From positions 29,984,230 through 30,048,229 of the forward strand of contig CM032121.1 of the NCBI GenBank assembly GCA_018894105.1: a DNA stretch of 64,000 nucleotides, given 5' to 3'. The position numbers and the translations under genes were made by a program. The stretch comes from Jacaranda mimosifolia (Eukaryota > Streptophyta > Magnoliopsida > Lamiales > Bignoniaceae). The notes under the pieces are model-generated. The model was not told the origin of the DNA. It was given only the letters and a program-made list of their open reading frames with translations, and made no database searches. Below are positions 25,780-38,889 of the stretch, piece after piece. The first letter of the stretch is position 1. The number at the start of each line of letters is the position of its first letter.

Positions 25780-27485
25780 AAAGTTTTGGTTTAACCAGAT
25801 GGTTGCAAAATTGAGGTAGAAGTCATGGCTTTCTTGAGTGTGTTGAAGGCTTACTTAGTTGTATTGTTCCACTTAAATTGACCTTTCTTCGGTTAACTCA
25901 GTCAAAGGTTTGGCCAATATGCCATAATGTCTAATAAACCTCTATAGCATTAGTGAGGCCAAGGAATCCTCTCAATTGTTTTACTATTTTTGGGTATGGT
26001 TATTCCAATATAGCTTTTATTTTGCTAGGGTCAACTTTCACTCCCTTGTTATTGATAATGTGCTCTAAGTACTCCATTCTTTACTATACACCAAGATATC
26101 ATAAAAAAACACAAGAACAAAGTCTCTCAAGTTTTCTTTGAATATGTAGTTCATCAAGACTTGAAAAATAGCATGGGCATTGGTAAGCTCAAAGGGCATT
26201 ACTTGAAAAAGAGCCAGTTGCAGTGACAAAATCTATTTTGTATTTATTAGGGAGGGGACTCTTATTTGATGGTATCTCGCCCTAATATAAAGCTTGGAGA
26301 AGTATGATGCTCCCTTCAATTCATCAAATAGGTCATCAATCAAGGGTATGGGAAAACTGTACTTCATAGTTATATTAAGCTTCGTACAGTCTACACAAGA
26401 TCTCCAACAACTATCTTTTTTCTTGACTGAGAGCACTAGAGAAGTGAAAAGGGCTATTTCTAGGTTGGATAATCCCGCTCTTGAGCATTCCTGACAATAG
26501 CTTCTCTATTTCCACTCTTTGCATGTAAGGATGTTGCTTGAAGGGTCCTATATTGACTTTAAGTGGAAGCTTGTCATCTCGGGCCCTTATAGGAGCAAGG
26601 TTAGTGAGCTTTTAGAAGATGTTCTAGTATTTGGTTAGTATAGGTAAGAGTTCTTTGGGGCATTGGAATTCTAGTTTAGGTTTGGAGGTGGTAATCACGA
26701 AGAAGCACCCTAACACATGTTTCTTTTTCTTATTGAACATTTTGTGAATTTTCTTAGCAGTGGTCATCCTAAGACACACTTTAGGTTAAACTCCTTGTAA
26801 AGTGACCTTGTGCCCCCTTCTTAAACTAAATATTTTGTTGGTCAAAATCGAAAGTCACAAGCCCTAATCTCCTTTACATGTCTACTCCAATGATCATGAC
26901 ATAATCTTCCAATCTAACAATCTCACTGATCCAGCAAAAGTATAACCCCAATCTCTCAATTAAAGTTGGCACATTTAAGGTTACATTGTAACTTTCCTCC
27001 ATCAGCTACAGTGACTATTAGGGACTAGGTATATTCAACTTCATAGTGGAGTTCCTGGTAGTTTTAGAGTTCAAGAAACAAAATGTGCTACCTGTATTTA
27101 CTAGAATGGTGAAAGTTCGACGGCCTAATAGTATTTGGCCTAATCTGCCTAACTAACACATTTATGGATTTGTGCAAGTCTTCCTCACATTCCTTTTTCT
27201 TAGAATCACTCATCCCTTCTTTGTCTTCTAAGATTACATATAATTTTCCCTACATGATAAACCTCATCGCAATTGAAACATAAACCTCTTCTATTCCAAA
27301 TTTCTATTTCCTTAGGTGTCAGCTTTCTAATATGGGGACACTTATCATTTTTTAGAGCTACTTTGATGGATTACTTAGCCTTCTAGTCTTTGATATTCTG
27401 ATTATTCCAAGGTTTTTGACTCCTGGTTTCTTTCCCTAAAGCTTCTCGGAGACTTTCCTACTTCTTAGCTAAATAGATTGCTATC
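25780..27485 (-). pseudogene. Ty3/gypsy gag-pol fragment (zinc knuckle, protease, RT)
   Basis: Read on the minus strand from right to left. First comes the gag linker (a YLAKK segment near 27470). A zinc-knuckle region near 27260-27290 reads GLCFNCDE with the last Cys out of register. A protease-like NTGST segment follows near 27090, with Asn where the catalytic Asp is expected. Then comes RT: 26233-26436 contains SFPIPLIDDLFDEL and the YHQIR segment, and further left are F-x-[14 protein letters not shown] and R-G-F-L-G-L segments. Tyr replaces Asp in the first position of the DD motif. Many stops and frame changes make it non-functional. The mix of motifs fits a chromovirus-like Ty3/gypsy. 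RNase H and integrase are absent. Confidence 0.85.
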
Positions 27486-27507
27486 CATGGGTCAATTGGA
27501 ACTCAAG
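27486..27507 (+). pseudogene. Plus-strand gypsy gag piece 1, left of the hAT insertion
   Basis: These bases run into the hAT TSD and continue in frame, after removal of the hAT, with 31565-31654. They lie against the minus-strand gypsy fragment, so the head-to-head junction is at about 27470-27500. Confidence 0.45.
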
Positions 27508-28210
27508 TAAGGGTGTCAATTCATGTAGGTTGGGTGGGTTCGGGTTGGATTAAGGTAAGGGTATAACATAAAAATACCAAACCCAAACCCAAACCCAACT
27601 CAACTTGATGTTAAACCCAAAAGGCTCAATCCTAACCTGACCCACAAAAGATCGTGTTAGGTTTAGGTTGACCTGATTTTTAGTCATGTCACCTAACAAC
27701 CTGATAAACCTGACCCAACCCAACCCAATCCAACCTGATAAAATGATCCAACCTGATCTATTTATTTTATTTTTTATATTGATAAATTCTAATATTATAA
27801 TTGAATAGAATTTGATCTATAATAAAATATAAAATTTGGCATAATTATTAAAGTCTAAGAAACATAATAATTTATTAACTTATCATGTCCATGAGTACTC
27901 CAAATACAAAAAAATAACAAACCATTGTTCAATTAACAGTTTTGATGACAACCATCAAATGATCAAAATGCATAATTGACTACATAATTAACATATCAAA
28001 TTCTTCACGAAAATCCAAAATCTTCTTTGCATTGGTAGCTAGTTTCCTCCATAATTCATATCCCAAAACTCCACAAAAGAAACCTTGAAATAACATAAAG
28101 AAAGAAAATAAATTAGTAACTAACTAAATAATCATACGGCTAAAAATTAGAAAACTTTTTAAAGGTTTGGTGTGACCTGTGACGAACAACAAATGACTTA
28201 CTTTTCAATG

Positions 28211-30514
28211 TCAAATATTGATAATGTTAGTAGAAGCATCAGTTGCAGTGCTTGAATGGTCGTCGTTGATACTTTCTAACATATCTATTACATTCTCAAT
28301 CAAGTCATCCAATCTCACATCATTTGTTCCTACAAAAAAGAATACAAAAGATTAAAAATAACAAAATATTAGTAAAATAAATCATAAACAACGAAGTCAA
28401 TAAATCATTTACCTTTCTGCCGAAATATCAATGCCTCAACAACATCAGGCTTCATTGCACTATAATATTGGTCAAGTATCCTACCACCTGTGCTAAAAGC
28501 TGACTCAGAGGCAACTGTAGAAATTGGAACAACCAAGATATCTCTTGCCGTTTATGCAAGCTCAGGATATCTAAATTGATGAGCCTTCCAATATGCAAGA
28601 ATGTCAAATTTAGCCAACCTGTCAAGCTTTGGTTCTTCCAAATAGAGCTCTAATTGATTAATTTGAGAAACAAACTCTAAACTTGAAAAGACGTCAAACT
28701 CCTAAATCAAAAAAAGAATGTATGAGTGCATTTCTAAAAGATAATAACATATATAATGTTAAATCTAAAAAACAACTTGAAAAAAAGTTATATATATATA
28801 ATTTGAATATAAAAATAATAAAATAATGTATTTACCTTCAAAACATCCATAGAAAGTGTACCTCCAATAGGACAAGCATTATCATCAAATGTAGAATGAG
28901 AACTTGAAGATGCACATGCACTACTAGTACCTATCTTTCAAGCATTGCGCATGTATTCCGCAAACAAAGAATTCAATTTGCTCTTTACCTCCCTTAACTC
29001 ATTATTGTCAGGTCCATAGAGTTTATTATAACACCACTCAACAAATTGCATCTTATACCTCGGATCAAATATCACGACAATAGCAAATAAAATATTATAA
29101 TCCTTCCAATATTTGTCAAATTTCTCAAACATTTGAGTCACCATTGATCTCATGAAAACATCATCACTTCTCAACTCCTGACTTAATGTGAACTCAATCG
29201 TAAAAGACTGTTGGAAAGTATAAGTTTGCAGTGGGATATCCCACTCCAGAAAACATATTAGTGGTCTCATAGAAAACCTAAAAGAATTTGCAAATTTTCT
29301 CAAATTTTCTCCACTATTCAGTAGATGGACAATGCGTGAAATTGGAATCAGTCAATCTCAAATGATTACAAGCACAACGATAGTACATAGCACTATAAAG
29401 CATTAAATAGGTAGAATTCCATCTAGTAGGAACATCTTGCCTTAGACTTTTTTTAGAATCAAGTGAAGTGCTGGCAATAGATTCTAGGAACTTTTGCTTT
29501 CTTACTTGACTACCTTTGACATATTTCACACATTCACGAACTTTCTCAACAGAGCTATCAATTTTTTTCAAACATTCTTGCACAATTAAATTAGGAATAT
29601 GTGCACAACAACGAACATGTAGAAACTGACCTCCACCCACCAATGAACATTTTACAGCAGGTTGATCTCTCATATAATCAACAGATACGTCATTTGCAGC
29701 AACATTATCTAAAGTGATTGTCAAAGCCTTTTTGTTAATACCCCAACCAGCTAAAAAATCACTAATTTTATCACACAATACAATTCCAGAATGAGGCGGT
29801 GGCATGTAAGAAAAGTTAATTATCCTCTTTTGCAGCAACCGATTAGAATCAATAAAGTGCAATCAAACAAACATAACCATCAGTCGCAATAGATGTCCAT
29901 AAATATGAAGTGAAATAATTTTTTCCTGGGCATGAACGCAACTCATGAGCAAGCCTATTTATTTCATTTTTATGCATCTTAAGAATATCAACCTTAACTG
30001 TATTCCTAGTGAAGTGGCACACTTGTGGTTCCAAATAAGTGAAGATAGATCTAATAGCCTCATATTCCACAAATTGAAATGGCAATTCATGCTTCACAAT
30101 AGCCAAGAATAGTAACTCTCTAAATTATTCTTGGTTAAACTTTTGTAACCTAGTAAGGGCTTTATCATTTTATTCTATTAAGTACTGAGCAGCATCATGG
30201 GTTTTCTGCCTAGGGCATTGTTTTTGTATGTGATGTTGCAAGTTACTTGTACCCATTCTATTATTAGCAGAATAAGTGGCTCCATATGCTTTACACTTAC
30301 AATGTTTTACCTCATCATTTTTGCGGGGAAGTATATCAAAATATTGCCACCACTTTGATTTGAGTTGCCTTTTACGCTTGCCATGTCTCGAGGACTCATC
30401 ATGAGAAAAAGCAACTGAATTAGCTCCTACATCCGAGGGTAACTCATCACCATCCCCTTTGTGTTCTTCATCTTGAATATCAATATCAATAAGTTCAATA
30501 GGTCCTGAACTCAT
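28211..30514 (-). pseudogene. hAT transposase, decayed, with two introns
   Basis: A cut-and-paste transposase of the hAT superfamily. In order: an acidic leader; a BED zinc finger (about 30210-30400), where a Tyr in KCKAYG stands at a likely zinc-Cys position while HHIQKQC is kept; the catalytic RNase H-like core (29314-30106), with LTITLDNVAANDV and a DVPTRWNST segment; a segment with FDPRYKMQF (28938-29303); and the C-terminal dimerisation region (28413-28701) with PISTVASESAFSTGGRIL. The start Met at 30512-30514 is chosen because it precedes the conserved part; an upstream in-frame Met is at 30550. GTAAAT...AG boundaries define introns at 28702-28835 and 28330-28412. Stops near 30170, 30132 and 28550, and frame changes near 29855 and 29310, disable it. 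Confidence 0.9.
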
Positions 30515-31025
30515 CCGATGAAGCAAAATTAAATAAACATCATGTCTCAAACATTCAAATAATAATTACATAGTGAAATAAACACATATTTTTTTAATTT
30601 AATTTAATATTAGACATTCTTTTAATATTACAATCAAACACTCTAGTACATCAAAATATTATATATGAACTATGAGTAAACTATTAAACTATAAGTTTTA
30701 TGCACTAGGTAATGGTAATGGATGAGTAAAAAATAAGTACATAGTGATCTTGTTGTCATGGTTTATTACCACAAATATTACAAAATAATTGACCTAGACA
30801 AAAACAAGTAATTTCCTTCTAGCACAGCTCCAACAAAAGCTATTAGCCGACACCGCAACGTTAAGTTTTATATTCTCTTCCCTAAAAAAGGACAGGGTGA
30901 GAAACAAACATCACAATTTTACTCAATCCAGACATATTCTGATTTTGAATACGGTGAAAGTCTAATTATTTTTCTTTAATGGAGATTGGACAGGACTACC
31001 TACTTATATTCCTTAGCAAGTGCTT

Positions 31026-31135
31026 GCTGGCGGTGTTGTGTGGCCCGACGGTAATGCTTGGCGGTGTTGTGTGGCGTGACGGTAGCACAACAACAGTAAT
31101 GCACGGTGGTGTTGTGTGGCACGATGGTCATGCAC
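31026..31135. repeat. ~32-bp minisatellite inside the hAT
   Basis: Three imperfect copies of a unit built on GGCGGTGTTGTGTGGC followed by GACGGTAATGC lie between the transposase start and the right terminus. This is the likely 5' region of the transposase gene, given its minus orientation. Confidence 0.7.
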
Positions 31136-31564
31136 GTTGATACTGTTGGCAATTGGTAGATTGGGAGAGCTGGAGAGCGAGAGAGGAAGCTAGGGTTTGC
31201 CTCTTTTTTTTGGATTAAGGGGGTTATGTTTGGTCAGTCGTCTTTGAATTGGAAGTATTAATAATGTTATTCAGTAACTGAATTTTCAAAATTTTGATTT
31301 TTTGGATGTATATTATTTATATTTTATTTTAATTAGTTAATTTTTTTCAGATGGGTCGGGTTGGGTCAGGTTTATTGGGTCACTCGTTTGTTTTTTTTCA
31401 AGTTATGAGGGTTGACCCGAAAATAACTCAACCTTATTTTTTTCTCTGGTCGATTCGAGTCCGACCTGATTTAACCAGAACCCAAAAATATCAAACCCAA
31501 ACCTAATTTTTTTCAGGTGGGTCATTGTCAAATCATCGGGCTAGGTTTGATTTTGACACCCTTA

Positions 31565-31654
31565 AACTCAACAACAAATGGAAAAATGAACAAAGAAGCT
31601 GGAGGAATCCTTAAGTGGCAAGTGGGAGGAAATGTTGAAGGCGTTGAATAACAA
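31565..31654 (+). pseudogene. Plus-strand gypsy gag piece 2 (coiled-coil region)
   Basis: Read on plus in the frame of ACT CAA CAA, it gives QQMEK, a stop, then TKKLEESLSGKWEEMLKAL, a charged helical stretch like the N-terminal part of chromovirus gag. It continues across copia-1 at 48689 into a P-rich linker. Confidence 0.65.
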
Positions 31655-32097
31655 TGTTATGAATAAAGCACAAAATAGAAATACATAAAATAAAAATTCA
31701 AGACACAAATTTATGTAGTTCACCCAATTGGGTTACATCTACAGGCGAGAAGAGAGGAATTTTACTAAATTGTTAGAGATACCTTAAGACTTACAAAAGG
31801 ATCTCCCAAGAAGCCAAGGAAGAAAAATAAAAGTGCTCTCTAAAAATTTTGTTGCTAAAACCCTTCATAAAAATTTTACACAAAGAAGTTCCTAAACAAA
31901 ACACCTGCGAGCTCAGGCTCAAATAAATTTGAGCAGGGGCTTCAGCTTGTGCTTAGGCTCTACTATTTTTGAACCAGGGCACAAAACATTCAGTCTAATT
32001 TCATCAATTCTGCAAGGTTATGCACCGGAGCCCAAAAAACTGTGAGCTGGTGCTCAAAACACTTAGTTCAAAGAACCTTTGAGCTATAAATACAACA
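31655..32097 (-). repeat. Copia-1 3' LTR
   Basis: 443 bp, TG...CA, homologous to the outer parts of 47056-48688. The left flank AACAA (31650-31654) is the probable target site. Confidence 0.9.
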
Positions 32098-32110
32098 ATC
32101 TCCACCTTGG
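32098..32110 (-). other. Copia-1 polypurine tract
   Basis: Minus-strand AAGGTGGAGAT lies immediately upstream of the 3' LTR start. This is the usual plus-strand primer of plant copia elements and fixes the element's orientation. Confidence 0.85.
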
Positions 32111-32222
32111 ATCAAAAGTTCAAGTCACAAATGCACCTCAACCTAAAAAACAAAATAGTAAACTTTCTCTCTAAATCTCTACAAAAGCCCTAAGGATAAT
32201 CGATCAAAACAACTCATTTGCA

Positions 32223-35200
32223 CTAGAAATGCATGAACTTGTGCGTAGGCACTAGCTTCGTCATCATGTCGGCTGGATTGTCTTGGCTGGCTACTTTGGC
32301 AACATGAACTTCACCACTAAATATGTGATCATGAACGAAATGGTACCGTATGTCAATGTGCTTGGTCTTCTCATGGAACATTTGATTTTGTGTAAGATGA
32401 ATAGTATTCTTACTATCACAATATACAGAAGGAACCTCTACCTCAAGTCCCAAACTGCGAGTTAAACCTTTCAACCACAGAGTTTATTTTACTGCTTTAG
32501 TGACTGCCATATACTCTACTTTTGGAGTGGATAAGGTAACTGTAGGTTGAAGAATAGCCTTCCAACTAATGGCACCACCAAACAAAGGGAAAATATATCC
32601 AGTGAGCGAACACCTTCTATCCAAATTACTAGGAAAATTAGAATCAACATCTCTAATAACTCCACCTCCAGATGAAGTCCCATAATTGTCAAACAACAAA
32701 CCTAAATTCGACGTATCTTTCAAGTACCGAAAAATCTATTTGACAGCTTGCCAATGCTCCTTACCAAGATAAGTCATATAACAACTTACCACACTAACAA
32801 CTTGCTCAATATTAGGTGTAGTGCACACCATAGCATATATCATGCTCCAAACTGCAACAGAATATGGAATACGAGACATATTTTCCTCTTTCTTGCTATG
32901 TTGAGGTGAAAATGAAGTTGATAGTTTAAAATGTGGTGTAAGCGGAGTGCTAACAGGCTTAGAATCCTGCATCCTAAATCTCTAAAGAACTTTCTCAATA
33001 TACTGTTTATCAGATAAGTACAACTTTCGTGCACGACGATCACAATGTATTTTCATTCCCAAAATTTTCTTTGCACCACTTAAATCTTTCATCTCAAATT
33101 CACTACTCAACTGAGCCTTAAGCATATTGATGTCAGAAATATGCCTTGCAACAATAAGCATATCATCCACATAAAGAAGTAAATAGATGAAAGAACTATA
33201 AGATAATCTCTAATAGTAGACATAAGCATCAAAATCACTCCTAGTAAATCCAATAATAATCATAAAGGAATCAAAATGTTTGTACCATTGTCTAGGGGTG
33301 TTCAAATCCAATCCAATCCAAAAAAAATCGACGAACCGATCCAAAAAACCAAAAATTGATCAAAACCGAACTTTTTTGGATTGAATTGGATTTGTTTTCT
33401 TAAAACCGATTGGATTGGATCGGTTTTCGATTTTAATCTAAAAAACCGATCCAATCCAAACCAAACCAAAATTTATATACTAATAATATAAAAAATATAT
33501 ATCTTAATTGTAAAATACACAAATAAATTAAAATAAACTAAACTTAGGATTTTTTCACTTTCAAAAATCAAATATATAGGGATAATTATTGTGGACTTAT
33601 AACTTTATAGTTGTGTGTTCTTACATAATTTAACTTAATTCCACAAGATTAGTGTGATATGATAGCTAAATAAAATTTACAAATTGATTGATTAAATTAG
33701 TTTACTTATCAATAGTAATTTGTCAAATATTTCAATTAAATATTTAAATTGAAAAACCGATTAACCGATCCAATCCAAACCGATTTAAAATGGATTGGAT
33801 TGGATTTATAATAAAAGTCCAACCGATCCAAACCGATCCAATATACATTATATAGTTTGGATCAGTTGGCTTTTGTCCCAAAACCGATCCAAACCGAACC
33901 GCGAATACCCCTACCATTGTCCCAGGGATTTTTTCAAACTGTAAAGGGACTTTTTCAGCAAGCAAACATGATATTCTTTACTTTCCACAATGAATCCCTC
34001 TGGTTGATCCATGAATATGGTTTCGTCAAGCTCACCATACAGGAAAGCGATCTTGACATCCAGCTGCTCAAGTTCAAGATTGTATTGGGAACTATAGACA
34101 ATAATAGATGTATGGAACTATAGACAATAATAGATGTATGGAACTATATTTGAAAACTGGAGAGAAAACCTGATTAAAATAAACCACATATTTCTATATG
34201 TAACCTTTGGCAGCTAACCTCACCTTGTATCTCACATCATCAGTGTTCGCTACTTTTTCTTAAATACCTATTTACATCGAACAACCTTCTTATTTTCTTG
34301 AGGCTTCACGAAAACCTAAGTTTTATTTTTGTGTAAGAGACTTAATTTCCTCTACCATAGCCCCAATCCACTATAATGACTCCCTGTAAGAAGAAGCATT
34401 CGAAAATGAAACTGGCTAATCAGAAACTATTTCCTCAACAATAGTCAAAGCATATGCAACCAAATCTGCATCTACATATCTAGGAGATAGCTTAATCTGT
34501 CTTCTCGGCCTGTCTCTAACAATAGATCGTGGCTCAATAGTTGTAGTAGGTGCCTCACATGAAACCGAATCATTAGAAGTGGGAGCCTGCTGAATAGGGG
34601 TAGAATAGAGACCTCCGACTCCATCTGCTCAGTTGATCCATGAGCACCTATATCAAACTCAACTATACTATCCTTTTTAGGACTAATCATAGCATATTCA
34701 TAAAAAATAACGTCTCTACTGGTAATCACCTTAGATGTTTTAGGACACTAGACCCTAAATCCCTTAATTCTCGAAGTATAATCGAGAAAATTCATGTTTT
34801 AGATCTAGGGTCTAGTTTTTCTTTGTTGACATAAATATAAATGGGACAACCAAATATTCTAATATTAGAATAATCAGGTGTATTACCAAACCATACCTCT
34901 TCAGAAGTTTTCAAATCAATTGTTGTAGAAGAAGAGCGATTCACTAAGTAACAAGTAGTAGAAACTAACTCTGCCTAGAAATCTTTAGATAATCTAGCAT
35001 TAGAGAGCATACAACGAGCTCTTTCTATCAGAGTTTGATTCATCCACTCAGCAACACCATTTTGTTGTGGTGTCCCAACGACTGTATGATGTCTCACAAT
35101 GCCAGCTTCCTTATAATAGTTTTCAAATTCTTTAGACCAAAACTCTAAGCTATTATCAGTGCGAAGATGCTTTATTTGCTTTCCAGTCTATTTCTCAATC

Positions 35201-36671
35201 ATCATCCTCCACTACTTAAACATAGAAAAGCATTACTTTTCTGCTTCAAAAAGAATACTAAAACTTTCTTAGAGTAATCATCAATAAAAGCTAGCATAAA
35301 TCTAGCATCGTCCTTAGAAGGCACCTTGGATAGACACCTTAGATCTGAATGAATATAATCAAGCCTCTCATTGCTCTTGTCAACTCCTTTGCTAAAACTA
35401 GTTCTTTTATGCTTCTTAGAAGACACAACGCTCACAAAAATCTATATGAGAAGTGAGTTATGTTTGCTCAGAATAGTGAGTCCTCACTTGCTCAAATGTC
35501 GCAAATGCATTTATCATAGTTTTGTAATTTAGGACTCAGATAATATGGAAGACGAAATTGTAGCTCCACCTGAAATAGTAGAACCCTGCAAAATGTACAA
35601 ACTCCCATTGGCTTTCACGCATTTCATGACAACAAGAGCTCATTTGAAAACTTTGAACACACTATTTAAGCCAGTGTACTTATATCTAAGGGTGCCAGGA
35701 ATACCTATAGATATAAGATTTTTCTTTAGATCCGGAGCTTGTCTCACTTCTATAAAAGTCCTAACAATACCATCATACTTTTTGATTTTAATTGTCCCTT
35801 ACCCAACAACTTTGCAAGCAGTATCATTGCCCATAAGAACTACTCCACTGAGTTGCTCATATGTTGAAAACCAATCCCTATTGGGAGACATATGAAAGGA
35901 ACAAGTGGTATCCATAATCTAGACATCGTCTGATTTCAAACCATTAGAACTAACCAAGAGTAAACCTCTATCACTATTAGTCTCTACAAGACTAGTTTCA
36001 CCAATTTTATTATTCTCATTTTCTAATGTTCTTTTCAGTTTCCAACATTTGCCTTGACGTGTCCTATTGTCTTATAGTATTTGCACCTAACTAGCTTACT
36101 CGACTGCGATTTACCTCTCTGTTTGTTGTTATGAAAGTTTTTCTTCTCTATTCTACCCCTATCATCCTAATTTTCAGATACACTTGCTGTAATTTCATCA
36201 TCAATTGAGTATTTGCTCAACAAGGCTTCATGAACATACTTCAATGTAATAGTATCTTTACCACACAAGAGTATATCTCAAAAATTGAAATAAACAAAAG
36301 GTAACGAACGCAATAGTAATAATGTGAAGTCCTCATCATTGTATTTGACATTAAGATTCTCCAAATAAGTAACAATAGTTTTGAAATTATCAACGTGAGT
36401 CTGAATAGAAATACCTTCAACTATTTTGTAAGAATAAGGTTGCTGCTTTAATAGTAATTTGTTGGTCAAATTTTTTTCCATACAAATCTCCTTTAACTTA
36501 TTCCATAATCCAGCCGCATTCTCTTCTTTCGGAACATCGTGTAAAATCTCATTGGAACACCTTTCCACAATAGCCTTCATGATGACATTATCTTCTTCTC
36601 ATCAGTCCAATCCGTAGGCATCTTTGACTTCCCCAACAGAGTGTCCTCCAAATCCATTTGCGTAAGAAACT
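32223..36671 (-). pseudogene. Copia-1 gag (rest) and pol, decayed
   Basis: From right to left on minus: the gag body (36278-36671, with MDLEDTLLGKSKM and a LWNKLKEICMEK segment); a degenerate zinc knuckle near 36080 (CKYYKTIGHV, with Tyr for a Cys); a protease remnant near 35900, where DTT stands at the active-site triplet; integrase (34740-35435, with HSDL, FIDDYSKKV and GVAEW); RT (32982-34230, interrupted by the hAT at 33293-33913), whose YVDD-equivalent reads MDDM; and RNase H (32223-32723, with YCDSKNTIHL and KHIDIRYHF). Domain order PR-IN-RT-RH is diagnostic of Ty1/copia. Numerous stops and frame changes; not functional. Confidence 0.9.
33293..33913. mobile_element. 621-bp non-autonomous hAT inside copia-1 RT
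   Basis: It runs from TAGGGGTGTTCAAATCC to CGCGAATACCCCTA. CCATTGTC occurs exactly on both sides (33285-33292 and 33914-33921), an 8-bp hAT TSD. Removing the element and one TSD rejoins the copia RT at a QWYKHFDS segment on the minus strand. The termini are rich in GGATTGGAT / ATCCAATCC motifs. Non-coding; the frames overlapping it are shadows. It is a complete relative of the truncated copy at 6661-7215. Confidence 0.97.
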
Positions 36672-38863
36672 TGAAGTTATGTGTGGCACCAGGATCCAAA
36701 TATTTCAAAAATAAAACAGAATAAACTAGCCCACACAACACCCCTAGGATCAAGACGTACATGGAATTCAGATTTAGGAAGGGAAAAATACCTGGGTGAT
36801 GACAGAAAATTGAAGAGCAAGAGAAAACTCTTGAAAACCGTCAAACTATCTCTTCAATGGCGCAGCAGGATCACCACCGATTTTTCCTTGGATGGACTCC
36901 TCCATTTTTGCTGAAATTTTTACAGGAACCCCTCAACCCTTTTAAGATTCTTCATTTCAAAATTCAGCCCGATCAAAACACCAGAGGTCCTCCAATAACT
37001 AGCTAAAATTGGCTGCCAGAAAACTGCTCCAGTCAAGGGCAAAGCAACCAAATTAGATTGCCTCTAATGTAAAAGTCCACACACCAAATATATGGTCTAT
37101 TCTCTACAGAATGGCTGGAATATCTGCAGAGAATGAGGGTAGGAAGGCTGGGAAGGAGGAGGAGGAGGAAGTTGGAGAGAATGATGGGATGCTAACAAAT
37201 TAGATTCCCACTACACAAAATGTGGGGAGAAATCACACTAGTCATGCACACACTTGCTCTCACTCACCCTTGGCCGGCCACACTCCTATATCTATATATA
37301 GGAGTAGTCCATGAACATCCCCAAGGAGATGATGCCAAGTGTCCTTGCCAAGGTGGCCACTAACTAGTAATTAATGAATAAGAATATTAATTGAAGCACA
37401 AATTTCATCTTATGAAATATCTTGCAATTAAATTCCAATTCACATTAAATGAACCATTTACTTAATTATTCTCCCCAAAAAAATAATCCTCCAACTCAAT
37501 TAAATTAAACACTTTAATTTAACCAATAATAATTTGACTTAACTCTTGAGTCAAACATGTTTAACTATTTAAGCTAAATTTAACCCTTAAATTAATTTTG
37601 ACCAATTGATAGTCACGTGATATCAATTAATTAACCCTTAAATAATTGATCTTAATTTAACTTTTAAATTAATTTGACCAATTTAACATTTAAATTGATC
37701 AAGTCAGAATGACTACAATTTTGCCTCCTCCAAAACGGTTATGAATTTTCTAACTCTTAGAAAACTCTACTTCCTTCAATTGACCATGTCATTGGCTTTT
37801 GTGTGTGACCCATTAGGTTCTACCATTCATTGGACATAGGCTCACAATTCCTTGTGACTCTTAGAATATCAAATATTCACATTAGTTTAAACTCCTTTAA
37901 ACTAAGCGACTCGATTCAATTAATCTCATTAATTGAAAAGTACCCAATCTCCATGGTTGATGTCCAACCTCAAGCCCATGGAGCCCAACTAATTAGCCGA
38001 AATGAATGCTCTTGAAGAACCATTCTAGCATTACGCGTACCATGAAAATACGGTCCTTCCATCTCCTATCTCCCGAAAGAGGCCTAGGGTAAGATATTAG
38101 CCGGCTCCCTAATAGCCTCGATACTATGTTTCTATTCTTAATGTTCAATTCCCTTTGTGACCTCATCTTTGAAAATGCCTTTCCAAATTGTGTCATCACC
38201 TTGCGCAAGGATTTCTTGGAATCGATCATTATAGAACACATAAAAGATGCACTCGCCCTTCACATAGATGAGGAGTCGGATTCCATCTTGGATCTCACAA
38301 ACCTCCATGCCAAGTAGTTCATATCCAATCTCAACCTGAAAGACTCGCTAAGTGATCAAGGAAGAGTCAAAGCATGAGGACCGGACACAAGGTTACCATA
38401 GATCATCAGGTCAAAGGACTAATAATATGCACTAGCGTAAGCGGGGGAACTTGCCACTACCGACTTGCCACTTGGGCTATCTAGTGGATTCTCCAGGCGG
38501 GTCTTCGGTGCCTTGTTCCTTAACAAGCACCTACTAACATGCACCTGTATCTCATACGGTTGCTCATGGAATGGAATAATATCCAACTCTTGGATTATGC
38601 ATCGTTAGTGCAAGTCCATCCGGATCTTAGATGCCTTTGTTCTCTTAAGATCCTATGACTTGGAAGGTTTAAGATCACGACCGTGTGAGACTTATTCCAT
38701 GGTCGCCAAACTAAGTCCCATAGTCTTGTGTGATCTGAGGGCTTCATCCAAATGCCAGTGAAGAAAATAAAGAGCATATGATGAATATCATTCAATCAAG
38801 ATTGTCTTATAATGAAATAGTTTACAAGGCCAATCTAATTGGCTTGCTGGCATTATTTCAACA
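36672..38863 (-). repeat. Copia-2 3' LTR
   Basis: Plus-strand ends TGAAGTTATG and TTTCAACA, that is TGTTGAAAT...CA in minus sense. It contains a palindromic TATA segment near 37286-37308 and a GGA-rich run near 37155. The frames at 37830-38317 lie in the LTR and recur in the other LTR (45912-46399), so they are not genes. Confidence 0.93.
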
Positions 38864-38876
38864 ATCTCCCACTTGC
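38864..38876 (-). other. Copia-2 polypurine tract
   Basis: Minus-strand GCAAGTGGGAGAT abuts the 3' LTR start, the standard position for the plus-strand primer. Confidence 0.85.
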
Positions 38877-38889
38877 CCTAAAGCCAATG

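Larger units (their letters stand above)
27508..31564 (-). mobile_element. Full-length hAT transposon with ruined transposase
   Basis: Termini are perfect 12-bp inverted repeats, TAAGGGTGTCAA. The 8-bp flanks AACTCAAG (27500-27507) and AACTCAAC (31565-31572) differ at one base. Subterminal GGTTGGGT / ACCCAACC motifs occur at both ends. The interior encodes a minus-strand transposase pseudogene. At 4057 bp with BED finger and hATC domains it is the size of an autonomous plant hAT. It sits inside the plus-strand gypsy gag. Confidence 0.95.

Noticed and set aside
26294..26494. Plus-strand frame over the gypsy RT
   Set aside because: Shadow of the minus-strand RT coding sequence, which has clear RT motifs.
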